Assembly: GCA_031283115.1 (NCBI GenBank)
Contig: JAITCK010000131.1
Location: forward strand, 1-5,337
Source: Cellulomonadaceae bacterium
Lineage (GTDB): Bacteria > Actinomycetota > Actinomycetes > Actinomycetales > Cellulomonadaceae
Direction of reading: 5' to 3'
DNA: 5,337 bases
The notes beneath the pieces are model-generated. The model made no database searches. It had not been told where the DNA came from and saw only the letters and a list, made by a program, of their open reading frames with translations. Positions 1 to 5,337 of this stretch are shown in pieces. The position numbers and the translations under genes were made by a program. Each line of letters begins with the position of its first letter. Within the stretch, counting starts at the first letter, position 1.

Positions 1-3
1 GAC

Positions 4-9
4 AAGGAG
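4..9 (+). promoter_or_regulatory. Shine-Dalgarno of the first gene
   Basis: AAGGAG lies 7 nt before the ATG at 17. It is a near-ideal ribosome binding site and is the main evidence that this unrecognised gene is translated from that codon. The promoter, if any, lies to the left of the window. Confidence 0.75.
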
Positions 10-16
10 ACACACC

Positions 17-433
17 ATGAGCGACCAACAGTCCACCAGCGGCGAAAACACTGACTACAAGGCCAAAATCGACACAGCCACACAATCCATCAAACAGGCC
101 GTGACAGACGGTGTCGAAGCCGCCAAACCCATCTGGGAAACCAAAGTAGCCCCCGCCGTATCCCAAGGCGCAGGTAAAGCGAAAGACTGGACGGCCTCCA
201 CCGCCAAAACCGTCCACTCCAAGGCAGCCAACTTCGCCGCCGCCCCCGAAGAAGACAACGCCAAACGCATCGCCCACGGCGCCATCGAAATCGGTAGCGG
301 CCTGCTCGGACTCGTCGGCGACGGCCTCAAATGGGTGGAAGAAAAGGCTGGCGCTGCCGCCAAACCTGCCGACGCCGCCGACGCGACAGACACCGCCGAT
401 GCAGCCGACGTAGAAGACTCGCCCGCCGAGTAG
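17..433 (+). CDS. Small Ala-rich, probably helical protein of unknown function
   Basis: I do not recognise a family for this 138-residue protein. The start is well supported: AAGGAG at 4-9 sits 7 nt before the ATG. There is no signal peptide, no cysteine and no clear membrane span, so a cytoplasmic location is likely. Residues 12-75 are rich in Ala, Lys, Thr and acidic residues and look like charged, amphipathic helix. Residues 84-110 (RIAHGAIEIGSGLLGLVGDG, then LKWVEEKA) are the most hydrophobic and Gly-rich part, and may form a core helix or a membrane-surface contact. The tail from 117 is a low-complexity Asp/Ala run ending PAE. Amphipathic helix plus acidic tail recalls phasin-like, apolipoprotein-like or stress-type helical proteins, but this is only a compositional resemblance. 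It lies 68 bp upstream of the LytR_C gene on the same strand. That it is a real gene is fairly sure; its function is unknown. Confidence 0.72.
   Translation: MSDQQSTSGENTDYKAKIDTATQSIKQAVTDGVEAAKPIWETKVAPAVSQGAGKAKDWTASTAKTVHSKAANFAAAPEEDNAKRIAHGAIEIGSGLLGLVGDGLKWVEEKAGAAAKPADAADATDTADAADVEDSPAE
368..409 (+). repeat. Degenerate GCC-GAC low-complexity tract in coding sequence
   Basis: Alternating Ala and Asp/Thr codons (gccgac, gccgcc, gacgcg and similar) encode residues 118-131 of the first protein. The units are imperfect, so this is a compositionally biased tail and not an exact tandem array. It gives the protein an acidic, probably disordered C-terminus. Confidence 0.5.
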
Positions 434-444
434 CGCCTCAACGT

Positions 445-480
445 GCGCGCATCCCAGGCCGCATGGCCTTCGACGCGCGC
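445..480 (+). other. GC-rich imperfect hairpin between the first two genes
   Basis: The outer arms GCGCGC (445-450 and 475-480) are complementary. Inside them, after symmetric 5-nt internal loops, AGGCC (456-460) and GGCCT (465-469) pair around a GCAT loop. No U-tract follows directly; the nearest T-rich stretch is atttt at 491-495. It may be a weak terminator, an mRNA-processing stem or an attenuating structure ahead of the next gene. It falls in non-coding sequence only if the next gene starts at GTG 502, which is the start preferred here. Confidence 0.4.
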
Positions 481-501
481 GCCGTGAGGTATTTTCGCCC
501 C

Positions 502-1146
502 GTGGCTACCCCCGTCCAAGATCCGATACGCCTGGAGCGGCGCCGTCGAGAACACGAACGCCAGCAGGTGCTGTTCTCGATCCTCATTGTGCTGCTTGTT
601 GTCGCAACGATTTTCGCCGTCGCCATTTACACAGGAGCCATCGAAGCCCCCTTTGACCGCGCCTTCACCGCCAGCGAAGAAGAAACCGTCATCCCGCCCT
701 GCCTGCCCGGCATCGACGGCAGCGACGACGGCCCACCCCCGCTGCCATACGACCAAGTAAACATCAACATTTTCAACGGGTCAGGCCACTCTGGTGTGGC
801 GGCAGCCAACCGTAGCGTGCTCACCCAGCGCGGATTCACTGTAGGCGAGATAGGTGACTTCACTGCCGTCATCCCCTTCAGCGAACTGCGGTTCGGTGCC
901 AACGGGATTGTTGCCGCCTACACGCTGGCCGCACAGTTCCCCGAAATGCGCCTGCGCCTCGACACCCGTGAGGATGCCACCGTTGACCTCATCGTTGGCG
1001 AACGGTACACCCGCCCCCTCGATGAAGAAGACGTCCCCCTGGCCTCCAACGAGCCCCTGCACAACCTCCCCAACTGCCAGCCCGCAGAATCCCTCACCCC
1101 CGTACCCGCACCCGTTCCCGCAGATGAAGAGGGCGACAGCGAGTAG
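502..1146 (+). CDS. Membrane-anchored LytR_C domain protein (first copy)
   Basis: This is a 214-residue single-pass protein. A basic, charged cytoplasmic head (residues 8-21, RLERRRREHER) precedes one strong transmembrane helix (about 23-45), an acidic/Pro linker, and a LytR C-terminal-type domain at about 84-168. That domain shows the usual opening beta strand and turn (VNINIFNGSGHSGVAA), the ..L..RGF.V helix-strand unit, and the closing VDLIVGERY strand. The tail is Pro- and Glu-rich. Cysteines 67 and 192 flank the domain on the outside face and could form a disulfide. The LytR_C domain occurs at the C-terminus of many LCP cell-wall ligases, but no LCP catalytic domain is present here, so an enzymatic role is not implied. 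Start choice: GTG 502 has TGAGGT at 485-490 (11-nt spacer). ATG 463 lies in the hairpin with no clear Shine-Dalgarno, and ATG 331 would overlap the first gene and add Arg-rich out-of-frame-like sequence. Exact role unknown. Confidence 0.8.
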   Translation: MATPVQDPIRLERRRREHERQQVLFSILIVLLVVATIFAVAIYTGAIEAPFDRAFTASEEETVIPPCLPGIDGSDDGPPPLPYDQVNINIFNGSGHSGVAAANRSVLTQRGFTVGEIGDFTAVIPFSELRFGANGIVAAYTLAAQFPEMRLRLDTREDATVDLIVGERYTRPLDEEDVPLASNEPLHNLPNCQPAESLTPVPAPVPADEEGDSE

Positions 1147-1152
1147 AAGCAA

Positions 1153-1174
1153 ACTGTAACGGGGCGGTTACTGT
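1153..1174. promoter_or_regulatory. Inverted repeat upstream of the permease, candidate operator
   Basis: ACtGTAAC and GTTACtGT flank a ggggcg centre and form a dyad of 7 pairs with one mismatch (T1155/T1172); the inner GTAAC/GTTAC arms are perfect. It starts 7 bp after the upstream stop codon and ends about 30 bp before the permease start. No U-tract follows, so it is a poor intrinsic terminator. A transcription-factor site controlling nucleobase uptake is one reading. The binding protein is unknown, and the arms do not match an operator I recognise. Confidence 0.35.
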
Positions 1175-1203
1175 GCACGGTAGGGTGCGTGGCAGGGCAG
1201 GCA

Positions 1204-2595
1204 ATGTCTGAGGCTGGGTTTAGCCTTCGACACATGACTACGCAAACACAGTCTCCACAGGGCTCACGCCCCACATTCGGTTGGACCCTCAAAGGTGACG
1301 GTCGCACGCTCGCCCCCGGCGATGTTGTCGCCCCCGACGAACGCCTCAGCTGGCCCCGCACTATCGGTATCGGCCTGCAACACGTTGTTGCCATGTTCGG
1401 CGCCACCTTCCTGGTTCCCCTGCTCACAGGGTTCCCGCCAGCGACCACCCTCTTCTTCTCCGCCCTGGGCACTATCGGCTTCCTGCTCATCACCCGCAAC
1501 CGGGTGCCCTCCTACCTGGGGTCGTCCTTCGCTTTTATTGCCCCCATCACCGCTGCGACAGCCGCCCACAACGGCAGCCTCAACGTGGCCGTCGGCGGCG
1601 TGCTTGCCACCGGTATCACTCTGGCGATTATCGGTGTGGTGGTCCACCTGACAGGCGGCGGCTGGATCGACACCCTGATGCCCCCCATCGTCACCGGCAC
1701 CATCGTCGCGCTGATCGGCCTCAACCTGGCCCCGGCCGCCTGGAACAACTTTTCCGCCGCGCCCATCACGGCTGTTATCACCCTAGCCGCGATCATCCTG
1801 TCATCAGTGCTGTTCAAAGGCTTATTAGGCCGCCTGTCCATCCTGGTGGGCGTGATTGTCGGCTACATCGCCGCCGTCATTCAAGGTCAAGTAGATTTCA
1901 GTGGGGTAGGCCAGGCCGGATGGATTGGCTTTCCCCAGTTCCACCACCCCGTCTTCGACCCCAACGTGCTGGGGCTCTTCCTGCCCGTGGTGCTGGTGCT
2001 GGTGGCCGAAAACGTGGGACACGTGAAATCAGTAGCCGCCATGACAGGGCGCAACCTCGACACAATGACAGGCCGCGCCCTGCTGGCAGACGGTGTAGGC
2101 ACCTCGCTGGCTGGCCTGGGTGGTGGATCCGGTACCACCACCTATGCCGAAAACATTGGCGTCATGGCAGCCACCCGTGTCTACTCGACAGCCGCCTACT
2201 GGGTGGCAGCAGTGTTCGCCCTAGCCCTGTCCCTCTTCCCCAAGGTGGGCGAGCTGATCGCCACCATCCCAGTAGGCGTGCTGGGTGGGGCCGGAACCAT
2301 GCTCTACGGCATGATCGGCATCCTGGGTGCCCGTATTTGGGTGCAAAGCCGCGTCGACTTCTCCTCCCCCATCAACCTGACCACGGCGGCCATTCCGTTG
2401 GTCATCGGCATCGCCAACTTCACCTGGGTCATCGGCGACCTGACCTTTGAAGGCATCGCCCTAGGCACCGCCTCCGCCCTAGTTATCTACCACCTGATGA
2501 AGTGGATTTCCCGGCTCACCGGCGCCCAACAAGAACCCGCCACCCCCGCAAGCGTGCCGGGAGGCAGCGAACTTGAACAGCCGTCAGGGCACTAA
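1204..2595 (+). CDS. NCS2-family uracil/xanthine permease (UraA-like)
   Basis: This is an integral membrane nucleobase:proton symporter of the NCS2 (UraA/PbuX/RutG) family, expected to import uracil or a related base from outside the cell for salvage. The protein (463 aa from this start) has the family's dense hydrophobic pattern, expected to form 14 spans, from the TIGIGLQHVVAMFGATFLVP motif near the N-terminus to the final helix ending in HLMKWISRL. Substrate-site residues of E. coli UraA are conserved: Glu241 and His245 correspond to Glu269 and His273 in LVAENVGHVKSVAAMTGR, and Glu290 corresponds to Glu316 in GTTTYAENIGVMAATRVYS. The strong ENIGVM..TRVYS match favours uracil over purines, though specificity is not proven. 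The start is uncertain. ATG 1204 has AGGG at 1194-1197, while ATG 1234 begins closer to the conserved FGWTLKGDGR segment but lacks a good Shine-Dalgarno, and GTG 1189 is weak. It overlaps the next gene by 23 bp. No upp or other pyrimidine gene is next to it here. Confidence 0.93.
   Translation: MSEAGFSLRHMTTQTQSPQGSRPTFGWTLKGDGRTLAPGDVVAPDERLSWPRTIGIGLQHVVAMFGATFLVPLLTGFPPATTLFFSALGTIGFLLITRNRVPSYLGSSFAFIAPITAATAAHNGSLNVAVGGVLATGITLAIIGVVVHLTGGGWIDTLMPPIVTGTIVALIGLNLAPAAWNNFSAAPITAVITLAAIILSSVLFKGLLGRLSILVGVIVGYIAAVIQGQVDFSGVGQAGWIGFPQFHHPVFDPNVLGLFLPVVLVLVAENVGHVKSVAAMTGRNLDTMTGRALLADGVGTSLAGLGGGSGTTTYAENIGVMAATRVYSTAAYWVAAVFALALSLFPKVGELIATIPVGVLGGAGTMLYGMIGILGARIWVQSRVDFSSPINLTTAAIPLVIGIANFTWVIGDLTFEGIALGTASALVIYHLMKWISRLTGAQQEPATPASVPGGSELEQPSGH
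2559..2564 (+). promoter_or_regulatory. Shine-Dalgarno that fixes the TTG start of the GT87 gene
   Basis: GGGAGG lies 8 nt before TTG 2573, inside the 3' end of the permease coding sequence. Its strength and spacing make the rare TTG codon the best start, and they imply that ribosomes finishing the permease can re-initiate here. Confidence 0.7.
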
Positions 2596-3910
2596 CACCC
2601 CTGCCGCTACACGGGCCCTCGCCCGCATCCGTCAGGCCGCCACCTCCCTGGGCGGCCTGACGGTCGGTTTTGTTGCCGTACACCTGTGGGCCGTTCTTCG
2701 CGCTGAACGATGGTCGGGAGCAATATTCGGCGATGTTGACCTGTACGAATGGTGGGTACGCCACGGCCTAGCCGGTGGCGGCTGGCCCGTACTCGACTAC
2801 CCCTGGGTATACCCGGTGGGAGCACTAGCCCCCATGACCCTCCCCGGCCTGTTCACCTCCACTACCCGCAGTTACCAGATCGCCTGGATGGGGATGGTGG
2901 CCGCCCTCAACGCAGTGGCCTTGTGGATGCTGGCGCGGCAGAAGAGGCGGGGCGCGGGCGCCTGCTGGTGGTGGCTGGGCTTCCTTGCCCTACTCGGCCC
3001 CATCTGGATAGGCAGGCTTGACGGGATTATCGCCCCCCTCATGCTCATCGCCCTCATCCACGGGGTGCGCCAGCCAGGAAAAACAGTATGGCTGGCCGTC
3101 ACCCTGGCAACCCTTGGCGCCTGGATAAAAATTGCGCCTGGGGCCATCGTTATCGCTATCGCCGTATGCTCCCGGCGCCTACGCGACGCCCTGGCCCGCG
3201 TGGTCTTGCCGGGCATCCTTGTCAGCGCCATTGTCGTCAATCTTGCCCTCGCAGGGGGGGCAGGCAGCCGGGCCTGGGGTGTATTCGGCCAACAAGGCGT
3301 GCGCGGCCTGCAAGTAGAATCCGTGGCCGCCACCTGGTTCAGCTTGGCCCGCCTATGGAACCCCAGCGTGGCCTTCGGCTACAACCGGATGATCTTCACC
3401 TTCGAAGTGCAAGGCGACCAGGCTCAAACCGTCGCCGGGGCGCTGGATTCGCTGCTACTGGCTGCCATTGCCACCATTGCCCTGCTGACCTGGGTGGCCG
3501 CCCGTCGGCAACTCAAGTTCAGCCTGCCCGATGGGGACTCCCGGGCCGCTGAGGGTGCTGGGGGAACGGTGGACGTGCTGCTTGTGGGCACTATCACGCT
3601 GACAGCAGCCCTCATCGTCTTCAACAAGGTGGGCAGCCCACAGTTCCAGGCCTGGTTTGGGCCGTGCGTGGCTGCCGCCATTGCTTTTGCGACACCCGAA
3701 ACCCGCCGATGGTGGAGGTTGCCGGGCGTCCTCGTGTTAGTCATTGCCCTGCTCACAGGGGCCATCTTTCCTGAAGATTACGGCCCCTTCCTTGACGGTA
3801 CCCTGCGGATGATCGTCATCGCAGCCGCGAGAAACCTGGCCGTTGTCGCCCTCATGGCGTGGGGGGTGTGGCGGTTAGTGTGCCTGTGTCGTGTGCGTGA
3901 ACGTCCCTGA
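2573..3910 (+). CDS. GT87-like integral membrane glycosyltransferase (DUF2029, GT-C fold)
   Basis: This 445-residue polytopic protein resembles the GT87 family of polyprenol-phosphate-dependent transferases, which includes mycobacterial PimE-type alpha-mannosyltransferases that act on the outer face of the membrane. The first span (about 26-43) is followed by an external loop with IFGDVDLYEWW (Asp54, Asp56, Tyr58), where the family keeps its essential Asp (Asp58 in PimE). Then comes DYPWVYPVGAL at 75-85, matching the family's Y..YPP-type loop. Further family-like segments are GRLDGIIAPLMLIAL (148-161), a span ending in WIKIAPG (184-190), the RGLQVESVAATWFSL stretch (244-258) and NKVGSPQFQAW (351-361) before the last helices. 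A short cytoplasmic basic tail follows the last span. The donor is expected to be a polyprenyl-phosphate sugar such as mannose; the acceptor (lipid, glycan or protein) cannot be read from sequence. The TTG start overlaps the permease, so coupled translation is likely. G-runs of 7 (3254-3260) and 6 (3861-3866) lie in the gene. Confidence 0.82.
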   Translation: MNSRQGTNTPAATRALARIRQAATSLGGLTVGFVAVHLWAVLRAERWSGAIFGDVDLYEWWVRHGLAGGGWPVLDYPWVYPVGALAPMTLPGLFTSTTRSYQIAWMGMVAALNAVALWMLARQKRRGAGACWWWLGFLALLGPIWIGRLDGIIAPLMLIALIHGVRQPGKTVWLAVTLATLGAWIKIAPGAIVIAIAVCSRRLRDALARVVLPGILVSAIVVNLALAGGAGSRAWGVFGQQGVRGLQVESVAATWFSLARLWNPSVAFGYNRMIFTFEVQGDQAQTVAGALDSLLLAAIATIALLTWVAARRQLKFSLPDGDSRAAEGAGGTVDVLLVGTITLTAALIVFNKVGSPQFQAWFGPCVAAAIAFATPETRRWWRLPGVLVLVIALLTGAIFPEDYGPFLDGTLRMIVIAAARNLAVVALMAWGVWRLVCLCRVRERP

Positions 3911-3948
3911 TTGGGCGAGCGCGCATCGTACATGAGGGGTCAAGGCGC

Positions 3949-3954
3949 TAATGT
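3949..3954 (+). promoter_or_regulatory. Candidate -10 element for a leaderless transcript
   Basis: TAATGT fits the TAnnnT pattern of actinobacterial -10 boxes. It ends 6 nt before GTG 3961, the spacing expected if transcription begins at the start codon itself. No convincing Shine-Dalgarno precedes that GTG, which fits leaderless translation. No good -35 is visible at 16-18 bp, so the assignment is tentative. Confidence 0.4.
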
Positions 3955-3960
3955 GGGCGT

Positions 3961-4638
3961 GTGAGCCGCGCGAAAAACTCCTACCCGCCCGACGAGTTCG
4001 ACACTGCGCGCCTAGGCGACACCCCCGTTGGTGTCCATCGGGCACCGAGAAGTCGGGCCAGCAAAGTCCTCCCCTTCGTCATCACCGCCGTAGTCGGGGC
4101 AGGTCTGGCCGTGGGTGTAGTCGCCGCACTGGCCAACAACCCTGGCATCAGCAACCCGCTCACCAACATTGGCGCATCCTCGCCAGAACCCGACCCCGCC
4201 TCACCGTCACCCGACGTGTCCCCAGACGACGATGCCTCCGATGACGGCAGCAGTAACGGGGACGATGGCGCCAACCAAGACGCTGACGGGGGAGACGCTG
4301 CAGCACCAGCGCAAACCCCGCCCTCCACTGATGACCTGATCGCCAGCGCCAACCTGGCCGCCCACATCCGCGTGCTCAACGAAGCAGGCCCGCAAGGCGA
4401 AGCAGGGCGCGGAGTCCAGACCCTGGAAGCCCGCGGATTCACGCAGGTAGAACCAGGGAACTTCACCGGAGCCTCCGGTGTCACCGCCAACACCATCTGG
4501 TTCGCACCCGGCAATGAGGCCACCGCCCAAGCGGTAGCCGCCATCTTCGGCATCCCCGAAACCAACATTTCTCAGCAAACGCTCCGTGCCGGAGACATCG
4601 TCGTCGTCATCCGATCAGCCCTCAGCAACGGCAGCTAA
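3961..4638 (+). CDS. Membrane-anchored LytR_C domain protein (second copy)
   Basis: This 225-residue protein has a cytoplasmic head of about 35 residues, one transmembrane helix (about 36-58), a long linker rich in Pro, Ser, Asp and Gly (about 60-125, strongly acidic) that would span part of the wall, and a C-terminal LytR_C-type domain (about 134-218). The domain reads IRVLNEAGPQGEAGRGVQTL, then EARGF, a central strand leading to ANTIWFAPGNEATAQAVAAIFG, and the closing RAGDIVVVI strand. This is a textbook version of the fold, including the WFAPGNEA.A..VA..FG helix. It has no LCP catalytic part and no cysteine. The overall architecture repeats that of the 502-1146 protein, but the sequences are far apart and its linker is much longer. 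GTG 3961 is chosen because it precedes the membrane helix by the usual distance and sits just downstream of a -10-like TAATGT. Gene position just before groEL is known for LytR_C proteins in other actinobacteria such as bifidobacteria. Molecular role undefined. Confidence 0.85.
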   Translation: MSRAKNSYPPDEFDTARLGDTPVGVHRAPRSRASKVLPFVITAVVGAGLAVGVVAALANNPGISNPLTNIGASSPEPDPASPSPDVSPDDDASDDGSSNGDDGANQDADGGDAAAPAQTPPSTDDLIASANLAAHIRVLNEAGPQGEAGRGVQTLEARGFTQVEPGNFTGASGVTANTIWFAPGNEATAQAVAAIFGIPETNISQQTLRAGDIVVVIRSALSNGS

Positions 4639-4673
4639 AGGGAGCCCGTCAGGGCGCAAAAACAGCCTGGGTA

Positions 4674-4700
4674 TTTGCACTCTCGAGGGGAGAGTGCCAG
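4674..4700. promoter_or_regulatory. CIRCE operator 1 (HrcA site)
   Basis: TTtGCACTC, nine bases, GAGTGCcAg: 15 of 18 arm positions match the CIRCE consensus TTAGCACTC-N9-GAGTGCTAA. HrcA, a heat-labile repressor that depends on GroE for activity, binds this element. The left arm also contains TTGCAC, a plausible -35 box for groEL, so bound HrcA would cover the promoter. Confidence 0.93.
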
Positions 4701-4703
4701 AAT
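4675..4703 (+). promoter_or_regulatory. Candidate sigma-70-type promoter of groEL
   Basis: TTGCAC (4675-4680), a 17-bp spacer and CAGAAT (4698-4703) match the vegetative consensus at 3 of 6 and 4 of 6 positions. Initiation would fall near 4710, at the left end of the second CIRCE, giving a leader of about 170 nt. The boxes are individually modest. The layout, with -35 inside CIRCE 1 and start site at CIRCE 2, is what supports them. Confidence 0.5.
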
Positions 4704-4708
4704 CGGCG

Positions 4709-4735
4709 TTAGCACTCTCGGGTGCCGAGTGATAA
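4709..4735. promoter_or_regulatory. CIRCE operator 2 (HrcA site)
   Basis: TTAGCACTC, nine bases, GAGTGaTAA: 17 of 18 arm positions match the consensus, making this the stronger of the two sites. It is 35 bp downstream of CIRCE 1, a little over three helical turns, so two HrcA dimers could bind nearly the same DNA face. Because it lies at or after the predicted start of transcription, it would also form a stem at the 5' end of the mRNA, which is known to affect stability of CIRCE transcripts in other bacteria. Confidence 0.96.

Positions 4736-5337
<602 letters not shown>

Noticed and set aside
331..501. Extended start of the first LytR_C gene at ATG 331 or ATG 463
   Set aside because: ATG 331 overlaps the well-initiated first gene and adds an Arg-rich segment typical of wrong-frame reading. 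ATG 463 lacks a Shine-Dalgarno and sits in the hairpin. GTG 502 keeps a normal cytoplasmic head before the membrane helix.
55..756. 233-codon open frame on the minus strand across the first two genes
   Set aside because: It is antisense to two supported genes, has low-complexity Ser/Ala composition and shows no recognisable domain. Long antisense frames are expected in high-GC DNA.
918..1499. 193-codon minus-strand frame across the LytR_C and permease boundary
   Set aside because: Its Arg/Ser/Pro-rich composition is shadow-like, and it is antisense to the conserved permease.
3981..4568. 195-codon minus-strand frame opposite the second LytR_C gene
   Set aside because: The + strand frame has a clear transmembrane helix and LytR_C domain. 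The antisense frame is Ser/Ala/Pro-rich with no motif.
4644..4655. GCCC-GTCA-GGGC hairpin after the second LytR_C gene as an intrinsic terminator
   Set aside because: The stem is only 4 bp and is followed by A-rich, not T-rich, sequence. It is too weak to call.

Overview
The window is high-GC DNA with actinobacterial hallmarks. It carries a GroEL2-type chaperonin gene under tandem CIRCE operators, two stand-alone membrane-anchored LytR_C proteins, a GT87-type (DUF2029) polyprenol-dependent glycosyltransferase, GTG and TTG starts, and strong C/G preference at third codon positions. An organism in or near the Actinomycetaceae fits, but the genus cannot be fixed from sequence reading alone. All six supported genes lie on the + strand. 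There are no tRNA, rRNA, CRISPR, IS or phage features.

Layout. A small Ala-rich helical protein of unknown function (17-433) is followed by a 68-bp gap holding a GC-rich imperfect hairpin. Next is a single-pass membrane protein with an extracytoplasmic LytR_C domain (502-1146). After a 57-bp gap with an inverted repeat comes an NCS2-family uracil/xanthine permease (about 1204-2595). Its 3' end overlaps by 23 bp a GT87-like integral membrane glycosyltransferase (TTG start, 2573-3910). After 50 bp, a second membrane-anchored LytR_C protein begins at GTG 3961, with a -10-like hexamer placed so that a leaderless mRNA is possible. From 4639 to 4880 lies the regulatory region of groEL, with two CIRCE elements, a candidate sigma-70-type promoter woven into them and a leader of about 170 nt. 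The 5' 457 bases of groEL2 run off the right edge.

How the parts relate. The groEL end is a classic HrcA-controlled heat-shock unit without an adjacent groES. The middle block suggests cell-envelope work: two LytR_C proteins, whose domain is otherwise found at the C-terminus of many LCP cell-wall ligases, flank a lipid-linked sugar transferase that is probably translationally coupled to the nucleobase permease. The link between the permease and the envelope genes is positional only. No clearly novel system is evident. The most worthwhile leads are the paired LytR_C proteins around the GT87 gene, the unrecognised first gene, and the inverted repeats in the two short gaps.
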